From assembly GCA_009602725.1 (NCBI GenBank), contig WELB01000174.1:3965-51673 (forward strand): a stretch of 47,709 bases of DNA. Reading direction: 5' to 3'. Both the position numbers and the translations under genes were made by a program. Of the stretch, positions 32,197 through 41,837 are shown in pieces; position 1 is the stretch's first letter; every line of letters begins with the position of its first letter. Under the pieces are notes generated by a model that was not told the origin of the DNA, ran no database searches, and saw only the letters and a list, made by a program, of their open reading frames with translations. This stretch comes from Spirogloea muscicola (Eukaryota; Streptophyta; Zygnematophyceae; Spirogloeales; Spirogloeaceae).

Positions 32197-32636
32197 CGAG
32201 ACGGCAGCGCGGGGCCACGACGCCCACCACGCCGTCTCACGGGTCGCTCGGCTCGGCCGCTTGCGGCCCCACTAGCTCGTGCGTGTTCTCTGCCCCTTTG
32301 CAGCCCCATTTTCAGGCCTTCGTCTCTTGTATCGTTGTGTGGGTTTGGCCCCATTCGGCCCCCTTCGACCCTCGTTCACTCTCTTCTGGGCTTGGCTTTC
32401 CACAGCTGTGGAAACTCAGCGTGCTGAGTTTCCACAGGGCGAGCCACTTCTTCGCCTTTCCACAGCCCCCGCCCCCTTTTGGCTGCAGCGCGGCCACGAC
32501 GCACTCCCGGCTGTCTGCGCGGGTCGCTCGGCACGGCCGCTCGCGGCCCGCTACCTCGTACGTGTTCTCTGCCCTGTCCGGCCCCTTTCTTTTCCAATCA
32601 GGCCCTTGTCTCTTGCATCGCTGTGTGGTTCTGGCA
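32197..32636. repeat. imperfect direct repeat with a 290-base period
   Basis: The segment at 32197-32348 (GCGCGGGGCCACGACGC ... GTGTGGGTTTGG) recurs at about 32485-32636 with substitutions and small gaps. Both copies share GGGTCGCTCGG, GTGTTCTCTGCCC and TCTCTTG-ATCG blocks. It may be part of a larger mobile element that I do not recognise. Confidence 0.75.
32397..32437. repeat. nested perfect palindrome
   Basis: CTGTGGAAACTCAGC (32406-32420) and its exact reverse complement (32423-32437) are separated by two bases. The upstream TTTCCACAG (32397-32405) pairs equally well with the first arm, so TTTCCACAG occurs three times in alternating orientation. It interrupts what looks like the usual retrotransposon-tail stem-loop (GGGCTTGGC...). 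Confidence 0.95.
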
Positions 32637-32739
32637 CTTGACGTCCGTGTTCCGTCAGGGCGACGCTTTTCCGACCTTTAGTTAGTCAAACTTGTCTTAC
32701 TGACTAGAGGTCATTGAGACCCACTTGCTGACGTCTTGG

Positions 32740-33180
32740 AGACTAGTATCCTGCTTTTTGCAGCTTTGTTTCTGTTACTTAGCGCTTCCCCTGGCCCCCT
32801 TCTCGTACTCTGTTCATTCTTTTTCGGGCTGGTTGTTCCAGCCCCTATTCTCAATGGGCGAGCACTTTCTTCTTTTTGCACCATCCGGCCCTTCCAGACC
32901 TTGTCCATTCCTTTGGGCTGGCCTCTCACAGCAATTGCTGTGAATATGGAAGAGCTGCTTTCTGGCCCTTTCGGCCTTTCACAGCCACTGGAGGAGCTAC
33001 TTATTTCGGCCCTTTGGACCTTGTTTATTGTTTCTGGGCTGGCTTTCCCCTCTTTTCACTTTTGGATAAGCTCACTTCAATTTTCTCTGACCTGCGGCTG
33101 CTTAGCAGGCGAAACAGGGCGTCCAAATTGACAGGGTTACTGAGTGTTTCGTAGCAGTATATCCATGTGTGCTAGCTTTA
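32740..33180 (+). repeat. sense retrotransposon tails and an interrupted coding end
   Basis: A full subfamily tail runs from about 32752 (TTTGCAGCTTTGTTTC) through CCCCTTCTCGTAC and the stem-loop at 32825 to GGGCGAGCACTTTCTTC at 32875. Tail fragments follow at 32900-32960 and 33000-33050. The coding end DLRLLSR...GY-stop at 33090-33145 is split by about 26 extra bases flanked by CAGG. Confidence 0.75.
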
Positions 33181-33640
33181 GCGCTTTCCCTGGCCCCTTC
33201 AAACTTTATTCATTCTTTTTTCTGGGCTGGCCTCCCAGCCACCGCCCCTCTCCTGGAAGAAAGAGAATGGGGCGCCCTTAGAGAAGACGGGCTGGCCAAG
33301 CCAGCCAAAAAGCTCCTGGGAGCGTCTTTCTTCTTCTTTGGAAGAGTGTCAAATTGCCTTGTTCATTCCTTTTGTGGGCTGCCCAATCACAGCTATTGCC
33401 CTCTTCTGTCAATGGACATTGTCCATTGTTTTCAGGCTGGCTTTGCCAGCCTCTCTTCTCTATGGGCGAGCACTTTCTTCTGTCAGAGTCAGGTGTGGGA
33501 TTCAGCGCTTTTTGGCCCCTTCAGACCTTGTCCATTCGTTTCGAGCTGGCTTTTGTACGGCCTCGCCCCCGTTGGAAGCCACTTTCTCTTTGGACTGGCC
33601 TCTCACTGCCATGCCTTACGTTCTTTCCCCTCGTGGCCTC
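33181..33640 (+). repeat. further nested retrotransposon tails
   Basis: Stem-loops lie at about 33220, 33290 and 33430, and a GGGCGAGCACTTTCTTC end block at 33463-33480. Several CCTTGTCCATTC and GACCTTGTCCATTCG blocks are present. Everything is truncated and mixed. Confidence 0.7.
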
Positions 33641-33789
33641 TGCAACTTAGGCCCCGACCCTCCCCGACGTAGGCCCCGCCGCGAGTTGTGCACCACCGTT
33701 CAGCCACGGGGGCTTTGCTTGTCCCCTTGCCGGTGCCCCTTTGGGCCGGCGTATCAGAGGCCACCAGCCTCCTCTGGGACGAGCATCTT

Positions 33790-33978
33790 CTTGTCCGCTC
33801 TTCTGTCCGGCTCCTCGCCCAGGTGTGTCGCATGCGCCTGGCAGCATTGCAATCGCGGTTGACACGGGCTGCATCTGCGTTGCCGGTCGCTTTGGCTGCG
33901 GCCTCTGGCTATAGACGGGGGACCCGCTACCCGGAGACTATTTTCTCAGACCTGCGGCTGCTCAACAGGGGATATTGA
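33790..33978 (+). pseudogene. short retrotransposon C-terminal remnant
   Basis: It encodes VCRMRLAALQSRLTRAASAL, a short linker and IFSDLRLLNRGY-stop (TGA at 33976-33978), matching the last 60 residues of the 4510-5682 remnant. Upstream similarity is lost. A tail of the same family follows. Confidence 0.7.
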
Positions 33979-34430
33979 GCACCCAGTGGCTACTTCAGTT
34001 GCTGTGTGCTTCAACGCTTTTCTGGCCCCTTCGAACTTTGGTAATCCTTTTCCTGGGCTGGCCTATCACAGCCATCGCCCTCTACTGGACGAGTCTTTTG
34101 TCTGGGTCTTGTCCTGACCTGCTGTTGCTCACTCGCGGGTACTGAGCTTCCCTCTGCATCGTCTTGTCTTGCATTCATGCGCCCCGCGCGCCTTCCCCCC
34201 TTGTCCCTGTAGTGTAGTCCCTTTCTGGCTTCTCTTCCTTTGGCTTTGGGCATTGTCCATTCTTGTTGGGCTGGCTTTGCCAGCCCCTCTATGGGCGAGC
34301 ACTTCTTTCTTGTCCATCATTTTCCTTCTTCTTGTGGGCAGCCGTTCCTAGCCCTCGCCCTCTTCAGAAGAGCTGCTACTGTTTGGCCAGACTGTTCCCT
34401 CCAGCATAGCCTCCTTCTGCCTGAACGTTG
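33979..34430 (+). repeat. retrotransposon tails and a second coding end
   Basis: A tail with a stem-loop near 34055 is followed by a decayed coding end (DLLLLTRGY-like, stop near 34142). Next comes a tail with a perfect GGGCTGGCTTTGCCAGCCCC stem at about 34268 and a GGGCGAGCACTTC end block. Confidence 0.7.
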
Positions 34431-35384
34431 TATCGGCTTGTTTTGACCTCCCTCATCTCATACGCACCGCGCGGCTTCTCCACTAAAAATAGCTATCGGA
34501 AGACCACAGTCATCACCATATGCTGCTCGTTGCTGCTACGGCCGTCGATGCAGGGCTTGCTGTGTGGCAGCCTGTCTCACCCCTGCTGCCGTTCGCGTGC
34601 CTCCAGCCGAGCCTCCTGCTGCTGCCCTTGTCCCAGTTCTCTCGCTGAAATTCCAAGAGCTCATCCAAAAGGACGTGATGGCAGTGAAAGGCCAGATATC
34701 TCCCGCTTAATGCGTGCTTATTCAGCACTGCTCTACATCTGCGTGCATGCTACCTCTAAGCACTGGATTCTGACTCCCGGCTGGCATCGCAACCAACACG
34801 GCAACAATCATGGCCCTCAGTCTTCTTGTGGAGAGCCCAACTCTGTTATAACACATGACAAACTTACCACTGGCAGACGCTGGGCCGCAGATGAAAGGGC
34901 TTGAAGCAGCAGTGCTCGCACGGACTTTCAGTTCTGTGACAAGGCTGATGCATGCCACCGGCCTGCCGAGCGCTAATTCAGTCTGGTAGCCCTCTTCTTG
35001 CATCGACTTGGACCTAACCCCTCCGTGATTATGTCATTGCTTTCTGTGCACAAGGTACTGGTACTGACTTACATAAACTTGAACGCTGCTGATCACTGCT
35101 GCACCTACTTCTCCAGGCAATCTGTGAATGTGCCCATTCTTTACTGCCAAGATGGACGAATGTAGCTAGTACATACATGAACCTGGGCAATGTGGGATTA
35201 GAGCCGTGGTCGACAATGAAAGGAAAGCCACACTCAGCCACCTATACAATAGGTACAGGGTCGTGAATCTTGCTGTGAGCTGTCTTTGCTATCAAGAACG
35301 GCGTCAACCCAATGACAAAGCTCCATTGAAATGCCTGTCACAGAAATGTGAAGCACTCAAGTCTTAGATTGCTCAGCAATGAGG
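34431..35384. other. intergenic downstream of CCZ1
   Basis: No gene, repeat or RNA is recognised. Open frames on both strands lack any identifiable motif. Confidence 0.45.
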
Positions 35385-38300
35385 TCAGTTCGATTGACGT
35401 GCAGGCACACTCTGCTGGGGCATGAAGGCATTGATTATACTGCCCCGGCAAAGGATATTCAATAGTTTCCCAAAGTAAAATGGCCCCCAGCATGGAGAGC
35501 ATGAGGTGCCTCTACCACACCCTCCACTGAACTTGGCTCTGTCCAAGTGCTCACCTCTCATCCAGGTTGTCGACGGCCTCAGTAGCGAGCAGCAGCGTGT
35601 CGCTGGCCCGCTCCATGACTGTGTACAGTGCTTCGCCACAACCCCTCCTGGCAACAAGCCACGCATTGTTCTGCGCCCGAATTGCAGTCTCGTCCACAAG
35701 CTCCACCTCCTCCTTGGCGCCTTGCCTCCTCTTTACATTCTGATCGACCTCCGCCCTCAGCTGGTTGAGTGCCACAAGAGAGTCCTGCAAACAGCATCGG
35801 ATCGACAAAATCGTATGAAATTGTGAAGTCCTCAACAGACTTGGTGAAATAATAATGGGAAAGGTTGAGGTCAGCGATTTCCATCTTGCTGCTTCTGCAG
35901 AGGTCTTTCGCAACCCCCAATACCAGCACAATTTTTGTCAGTGTACTAGACAAGAGCCAGCCCTGGAAGGTAGCTGTCTTGCAACACGTCCTTGCTTTAA
36001 CATCCTATATGAAACCTTCTTTTAATCAAAAGTAACCCTAGATAAGACGGCTCACAATGGTTTGCATCCCCCAAAACGGAGACGAATCTCGCTCACTCAC
36101 AGGTCTAGTCGGCCTGTAGGCATTTCAAGTCGTCCCAAATCTGCAAGGGGATGTTGCCTTGAGATATCATAGGTAAGAATTATGATCTGTAATCATGAGT
36201 CACCTTAGTCAATGTGGCGACCTTGATTGGTGGCGACATGCGGGAGAGGCCCATATCCCACTGATGGTGGAGGTACCGGTAGCCCTGCACATGCGTCGAT
36301 GTTGCCGCCCCAAACTTTCGCGCCAGAGACTCCTCCAGGGCCTCTGCCTTCACCTTGATCTGCACAATGAGATTCAAGTATCTGCTTTACATCCGTAAGA
36401 ACGTCATCTAAGGACCTCGACAAAGTCCACTGCGACAAAGTCCACTGCAAGACAACTATCGGGTTCCTCGGTGCACGTCTGACACAAGCACGATGTAAGT
36501 GGATCATGCAAGCGCCTTCATGCAGGCACAGGGGTTACACTCTGAACGTCATCTCTCCGCTGGGTTTCCAGTTTAAAGTCCGGTCCAGTGTCCTCCTATA
36601 CATACCAATGAGGCACTTCCATGCATGTTCCATACCTTGTCGATCATGGGAGGCACGATGCCATCAGACATCGGCATCAGGAGCATGAGCACCGTAAACC
36701 CTTGGTGCTGGTACGCGTGCAGTTCAAGGGGCTCTGCCGATGTGCTGACATGAACCCGCGGAGTTGCGTCGCTACCCCAGGCATCCGTTGTCAGGATGCC
36801 GCCAGCTGCTCGGCGCCATAAGTGGGCCTTGCTTAGCGGGTGTGGGAGAGCGACCTGCGCCGCTGGCGTTGGCAATGCGTCGCTGCTCTGCTGCGGTCGG
36901 GCAAGCTGGCGAGCCCCTGTTGTGGCAGCGGCAGATGCAGCCGACGACGCGTTGTGGAACATGGCTCTGAGTTTGCCGGGCTGCGAAAGCGGCGGCGCCT
37001 GCTGCAGCGGCTTGGGGGGCAGTGCCGCTGCAGGCGATGCTGCAGCCTTCGGCGGTGCCGTCGCGGCCGAAAGAATCCGCGTGGACGCGTATGTCCACAG
37101 CGCGACGGCGTCTCTCTGGAGCCAATGTGCAAATTCGATGGTTAGCAAGGACAGGCGGAAGGTCACGGAGCTCGACTTCGTTGTGCCAATTGCTGAATCG
37201 TAAGCACTTGCAAGAAGCTCTTAGAGGTCCACAGGAGTGAGCGTGTGGGCTTTCCTCCTGGAAGGAACACATTGTGGACCACTAATTTGTCCTAAATTGG
37301 TGTAATTTACTAACTGCCAAAAGTGCTGCTTGCAGAAAGTAAGATCAGGACCAGACCGGCGGGAGGGTGGCCCAGAGGAGGAAGGCCTGGTACAGCACAG
37401 CCACATGCCTCACCGCCCGCCCGCCGAACGACGTCTCCAGCGCATTTGCTAGTGACTGCAGTGGGGCTCAACAACTCGCTGCTGTTAGGCAAGGCCATGC
37501 AAGGCCGCTGGTTCCAAGCTCAGTGAAGGCTCTGCCTTCAAGTCCATTCTAGTGTCAATCGGCAGGAGTTACAGGGGACGTCACAAGCACAAGGACCTCT
37601 TTTCAGATTACTTCAGGATTAGTATTTAGATATGGGTTTTCAAGGAGGATGTGTCTCCACTTTTAGATTCAATTCAAGGACTGACAACACCTCGCCAGCC
37701 ATGACGATTGCCGCAAAGATTGTCTTGTCGGGGACAAGCTGTACCTGGACATCAATTGAGGTCTGGCGGTCGAGCTTGAGAGTAGGAGCTGCGCCGCGCT
37801 CCCACAGGCCAGACGAGAGGTCAGGCAGCTTCCACCGCTTGCCGACCTGAAAGCCTGAGCAGCACAAGTAGGGCTTGAGCCTCAGAGCAAGCGGCCCTCC
37901 TAAGTCCTCTGCCAATGTGCTCAGCTCCCAAATCCGTCCACTGGACAGAGACACGAGGCTTGACGCATTGGCTTCTCACTGACATTGCATGTACAAAGTA
38001 TCGATGAAAAGGTGTGCAAACTGCCATGGTAGAGGAGGGGACCTGCGAGGTAGTCAGGCAGCAGTGCTCGGAGGGCGCTCCTCGCAAGGCCAGCAGAGGG
38101 GTCGCGGTCGAGCAGCGCCGTGAGCGGGCCGAAGAAGAGGCGGAAAAGTGTGTGGGCCTCCTGCAGGACCGCACGCAGCGCCTCTCGCCGCACGTCCTCC
38201 CTCCGCCCCTCTGCAGCTCGCTCCAGCACCTGAGAGGCAGTGCATCCAGATCTGGGAATATTGGATTCGTGTCAGGCTTTGCAGTGAAATTTCGACTACA

Positions 38301-39391
38301 CATCATCGAGAGGTCTACTCTGCATATAAGAGAAGCTGCGTAGGCCAGCCATGTGGTAAGTGGTATGAAGAGAACCAGATACATGACTTGCAAAAACTCG
38401 GGCATGGTCACCACACATGCGACAGTGTGACTAACTCCACTTCCTCGTGACTATGACCAGCGTAGCTAGTAGCAGGGCTAGGTCCAGGATTGCGTTAAAG
38501 TGGTTATGCATATGAGAGCTGATCTCTGAGAACGCTGACTGAAGGCATTGTAAAACGAGCCACTGTTATCTCTACTGCTGAAGGCCGAGCCTTGTGCAAG
38601 TAGCAGCGGCTCTGCAGCTCAGATTGTGCAGGACAAGTGAATTTTGATGCCGCTAAGTCGCAGTAGCTCTGCCACTTAGCGGTGTAAATATCAGGGGTTC
38701 AGATCTCTATGTTTATCTCTCCATGGCTCAAGCCTGAGGAGCAGTGCAAGCAGGGTGGCGAAAAGGAAAGGCGGGGGCTGACCAGGACCATCCAGATGTG
38801 CGGCTCGCACTCGAGCAGGACATAGTGTAGCCGCTCGCCCTCCATGCCCTCGCACGGCGCGTCTGGTGAGAAGAGCCTGCAACAACGATGCCCATAAATG
38901 CCATTTAGACAGGTCAGTGCTCAGAGTCGGCACCCATCAATAGCATATGGCGTCCGAAGTCACTTATGGGCTTCTTCGAGGGAGAGGGCAGCTTCTCGCA
39001 TCCACTTGATATGTTATATATGTTACTATATTTTTGTCAATTGGCGGCGGCATAGCTGCCGGTTGCTACAACCCTTGCGTCCAGACACTGATAATCGACG
39101 CGATTATTGTCGCATGTGTACAGGACCAGGGCTAAGGTCATGACATATGAAGATGGAATGCAGGGCCGACAGTCGATTTTCTCAGCTCGGGTCAGCGCAC
39201 CGCGAGAAGGTGATGAGGGCCTCGCAGAGGCCGACGGTGGCCTGCTGCTGCGGCAGGAGCGAGGCCTCGGGGAAGTACAGCAGCACCTTGTCCGCCTCCT
39301 CGCCCTCCCGCTCGCCCCGCCGCGAGTCGAACACGCACAGCCCATTGCCGCCGCCGAGCATGGCCGGCGGCGAGGCCGCCGTGGCGGCCAT
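35385..39391 (-). CDS. CCZ1: vacuolar fusion protein CCZ1 homologue
   Basis: CCZ1 pairs with MON1 as the guanine-nucleotide exchange factor for Rab7 in late endosome-to-vacuole traffic. My exons on the minus strand are 39391-39201, 38876-38783, 38229-38043, 37854-37745, 37455-37357, 37175-36636, 36359-36204 and 35784-35555, plus a last exon ending at the TGA at 35385. Phases all agree. The N-terminus LCVFDSRRGEREGEEADK is the conserved CCZ1 opening, followed by GLCEALITFSRLFSP across the first intron. The middle contains EAHTLFRLFFGPLTALLDRD and GKRWKLPDL. The C-terminal part has GILTTDAWGSDA, HVQGYRYLHHQWDMG, SPPIKVATL and AIRAQNNAWLVARR. Exon 6 includes an Ala/Pro/Gln-rich linker of about 80 residues. 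The start of the last exon is uncertain; a stop directly after exon 8 (35551) is the alternative. Confidence 0.9.
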
Positions 39392-39963
39392 GGCGACCCC
39401 TGCTCTCCTCTCAAGCGCTGGCCATCTGGGCTACCGCAGTCGAGCTCCGCGCTGCTCCTGTGCCATCCTCCACTGATAGTGGGCGCCCACAAAAGCTTGA
39501 CGACAGCAATGGTGAGCTCGTGCCCACATCACGGATGCCGCCGCATCGGTCGTTGTCCCAACTCCATGGCTCCTTAGCCTCTACGCCATGAGGGCCTGCG
39601 AGGCGCGGCCCCGCAGAGAGCGCCAGCTCCGCGGCCTTGCGCGCTTCTGCCTGCGACGACGACGGGCCGGCTGTGCTTCATCAGAAACTCTTGATGAAGC
39701 AAGCGCTGCGGCGCCTCTGACTAGAGCAGCCGCCGCAGCTTCCGCAGCTTCCAGTAGCAAGAAGACGAGTGATGACGAGCTGCAGCGGCTGCTGACTGCT
39801 GCGGCTGCTGACTCGGCGTTACTAAGCTCCCATGATCGCATGGCTGTGTGGTCTCGTGCAAAGAAGAAAGCGGCTGCTGATATGAAAGAATCGGCTGTGA
39901 ACTGCCAGCCAGATGCATACAGGTGTTCATGACGGAGCCAAAGGCTAGGCAGACAGGGCGCCC
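39392..39963. other. intergenic upstream of CCZ1
   Basis: This presumably contains the CCZ1 promoter on the minus strand. A plus-strand open frame at 39588-39932 (Ala/Ser/Arg-rich, ending in NCQPDAYRCS) has no recognisable domain and may be chance. A perfect inverted repeat CTTCATCA/TGATGAAG lies at about 39676-39699. Confidence 0.4.
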
Positions 39964-40478
39964 TCAATACCCCCGTGTCAGCAGTAGGAAGTCAGATGAG
40001 CTGAGGGGAGGAAGAGCAACCCCGCTGCGCAAGCCAGAGGCTGCTGCAAGGGCGCGACCAGCGCGGCGGTGCAAAGCAAGCGCTTGGGAGCGCTGCAGGG
40101 ACATAGACAGTCGCATACGGTAGCAGGACACCAGACCCAAAGGCACCGAGCCACCGGGAAGGGCAGCACCCTGCTCCCGGCGCCGCTGGTCAGCTTGAGA
40201 GGCCAGCAGCGAAAGTAACGAGGACCACCGATGTCCATGGCCAGGGGGTAAAAGGTATCACCCGCCGGGTGGTCCTTGTACTTGTGCAGCTTCTTCCGTT
40301 CGGCTACCTTCACAGCGTAGCCGGTCTCAGAAGTAATGGGGCCCTTCGTCCGGAAGCTGTCGGTGAGGACAACGTCCATGAGGAGCCGCTTGCCACCTCC
40401 CAGGGGGACGCCGACCAGATCGACACGCCTCCTGCTGAGCTCCACTCTCAGCGTCAAGTCGAGCCACCTTGAAGTCAA
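39964..40478 (-). pseudogene. 5'-truncated retrotransposon RLE-like domain remnant
   Basis: On the minus strand it reads RRRVDLVGVPLGGGKRLLMD, an R-V-D followed by an Asp 15 residues later, then VVLTDS, a Lys-rich AERKKLHKYKDHPAGDTFYP stretch and PLAMDIGG. After a frameshift near 40140 the frame resumes with YRMRLSMSLQR and ends in SSDFLLLTRGY-stop. It is the closest relative in the window of 4510-5682, sharing the order but with an interrupted middle. The RT core is absent. Confidence 0.7.
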
Positions 40479-41837
40479 TCTTGTAGGAAAAAGGCGTGTG
40501 TATTAAGAGATGAAGGCAAGAGAAGCCCATTTACAATTTATAGTTTCCAATTTACTGGAAAAGGAATGGCCAGCCCACGGGAATGTACAAGAACTGAAAA
40601 AGCCGAATAGGCGCAAAAAGCATGAAACTACCATCTAGGACTCCTGCGAGTAGGCTCAATGACCTCTAGTCAACAAGTGCAAAGCAGATCAAGTAGAGTG
40701 CTAAAGCGTTAGGTTTTTCGACTTGCGGCTGCTGACCAGGGGTTCCTGAGCGGCAGCCTCTCTGACTCCTTTTCTTGACGGACTCCTGTGGTCTCTGGCA
40801 TAGCTGTGTGATTTGATGCTTTTGGGCCCTTCGGGCTTCGTCCAACTTTAAAGCTTATGTTTCCACAGCTCTCGCCCGCTTTTGAGCTTACTATTTGGAA
40901 GAGCAACTTCTTCTGTAAGATGAAGCTGTTCAAATAAGATGAAGCTGTTCAGAAGGGGCAATCAAAGCTGCTCCCAAGAGAGCAATGGCTGTGGATGGCC
41001 AGCCCATAAGGAAGTAATGACTCTCAGCATTGGTACAAGCCGTAAGCAGTGCCAGAAGCCCGTGACAGCTAGAACAATCGTAATGCTTGGCCACAGCACT
41101 TCAAAATAGTGTGCGCATGTTTCAAAGTATGGCCAACGGATGCTATGTCCCCTGCTTACTATTTGGGCTTGGCCTGCTGCCATTTGGGGGGACTCCAACT
41201 TTGCATGTAGATGTCAGCACACATCTCATTGTGCATGCATAATCGTGCTCCCTCATCTGCAAAACAGACCGGTGCTCACGCATGACCAATAGCTGCAATG
41301 CCAAGTTAACTGATGTTGCTTAAAGTGGAGGCCACACTTTGATGGGCGGTTCCCCTCACTCGCTTAAGCTATACATACTAGTCAATCAGACATCAGGCTT
41401 GCCTTGCACAGATGCACATAGCCCTGGTGTGCTGAGCCCAATGATACAAGTGCACTTGAGCCCACTGAAAACGAGCACAACATCCATCGCTGGAAAGTTG
41501 TGGCCAGAGATCTAAGTTACGAATCTATAAATTTGCTCCATGCTGCACATGCTGCACACTAGTGCAAGCTGCTGTAGAAGCATAAGCTATCAAGGACGTG
41601 GTGGGGCCACAAAGGACAGCAATGCTGCTTCTATGGTAATCAAACACATCAGCAGGGTGCATGCATGGCCAGAAGGCAAATAGCTTCGACCATAACTTTG
41701 CACACTGCACGCGTCAATTTGGCCCAAGAATGATGGAGAGTGTAAACTACCAGGGTTCAGGGGCCCTGCTTGAGTGCGCCTAACCGGGTCAAATGGGAGG
41801 CTACATTATACACCTGAAGAACCTGCTGAAAGGAAGG
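40479..41837. other. intergenic downstream of the stromal processing peptidase
   Basis: Retrotransposon-tail fragments occur at about 40550-40620 (-), 40715-40920 (+, with the coding end DLRLLTRGS-like near 40720) and 40975-41010 (-). A 20-base near-direct repeat (GATGAAGCTGTTCA) occurs at about 40920-40955. From 41010 onward nothing is recognised. Confidence 0.5.

Noticed and set aside
36796-37203. Plus-strand open frames over CCZ1 exon 6
   Set aside because: They are antisense to a confidently identified conserved exon.
39588-39932. 114-codon plus-strand frame upstream of CCZ1, possibly a divergent gene
   Set aside because: Low-complexity Ala/Ser/Arg composition, no domain and an equally long antisense frame.
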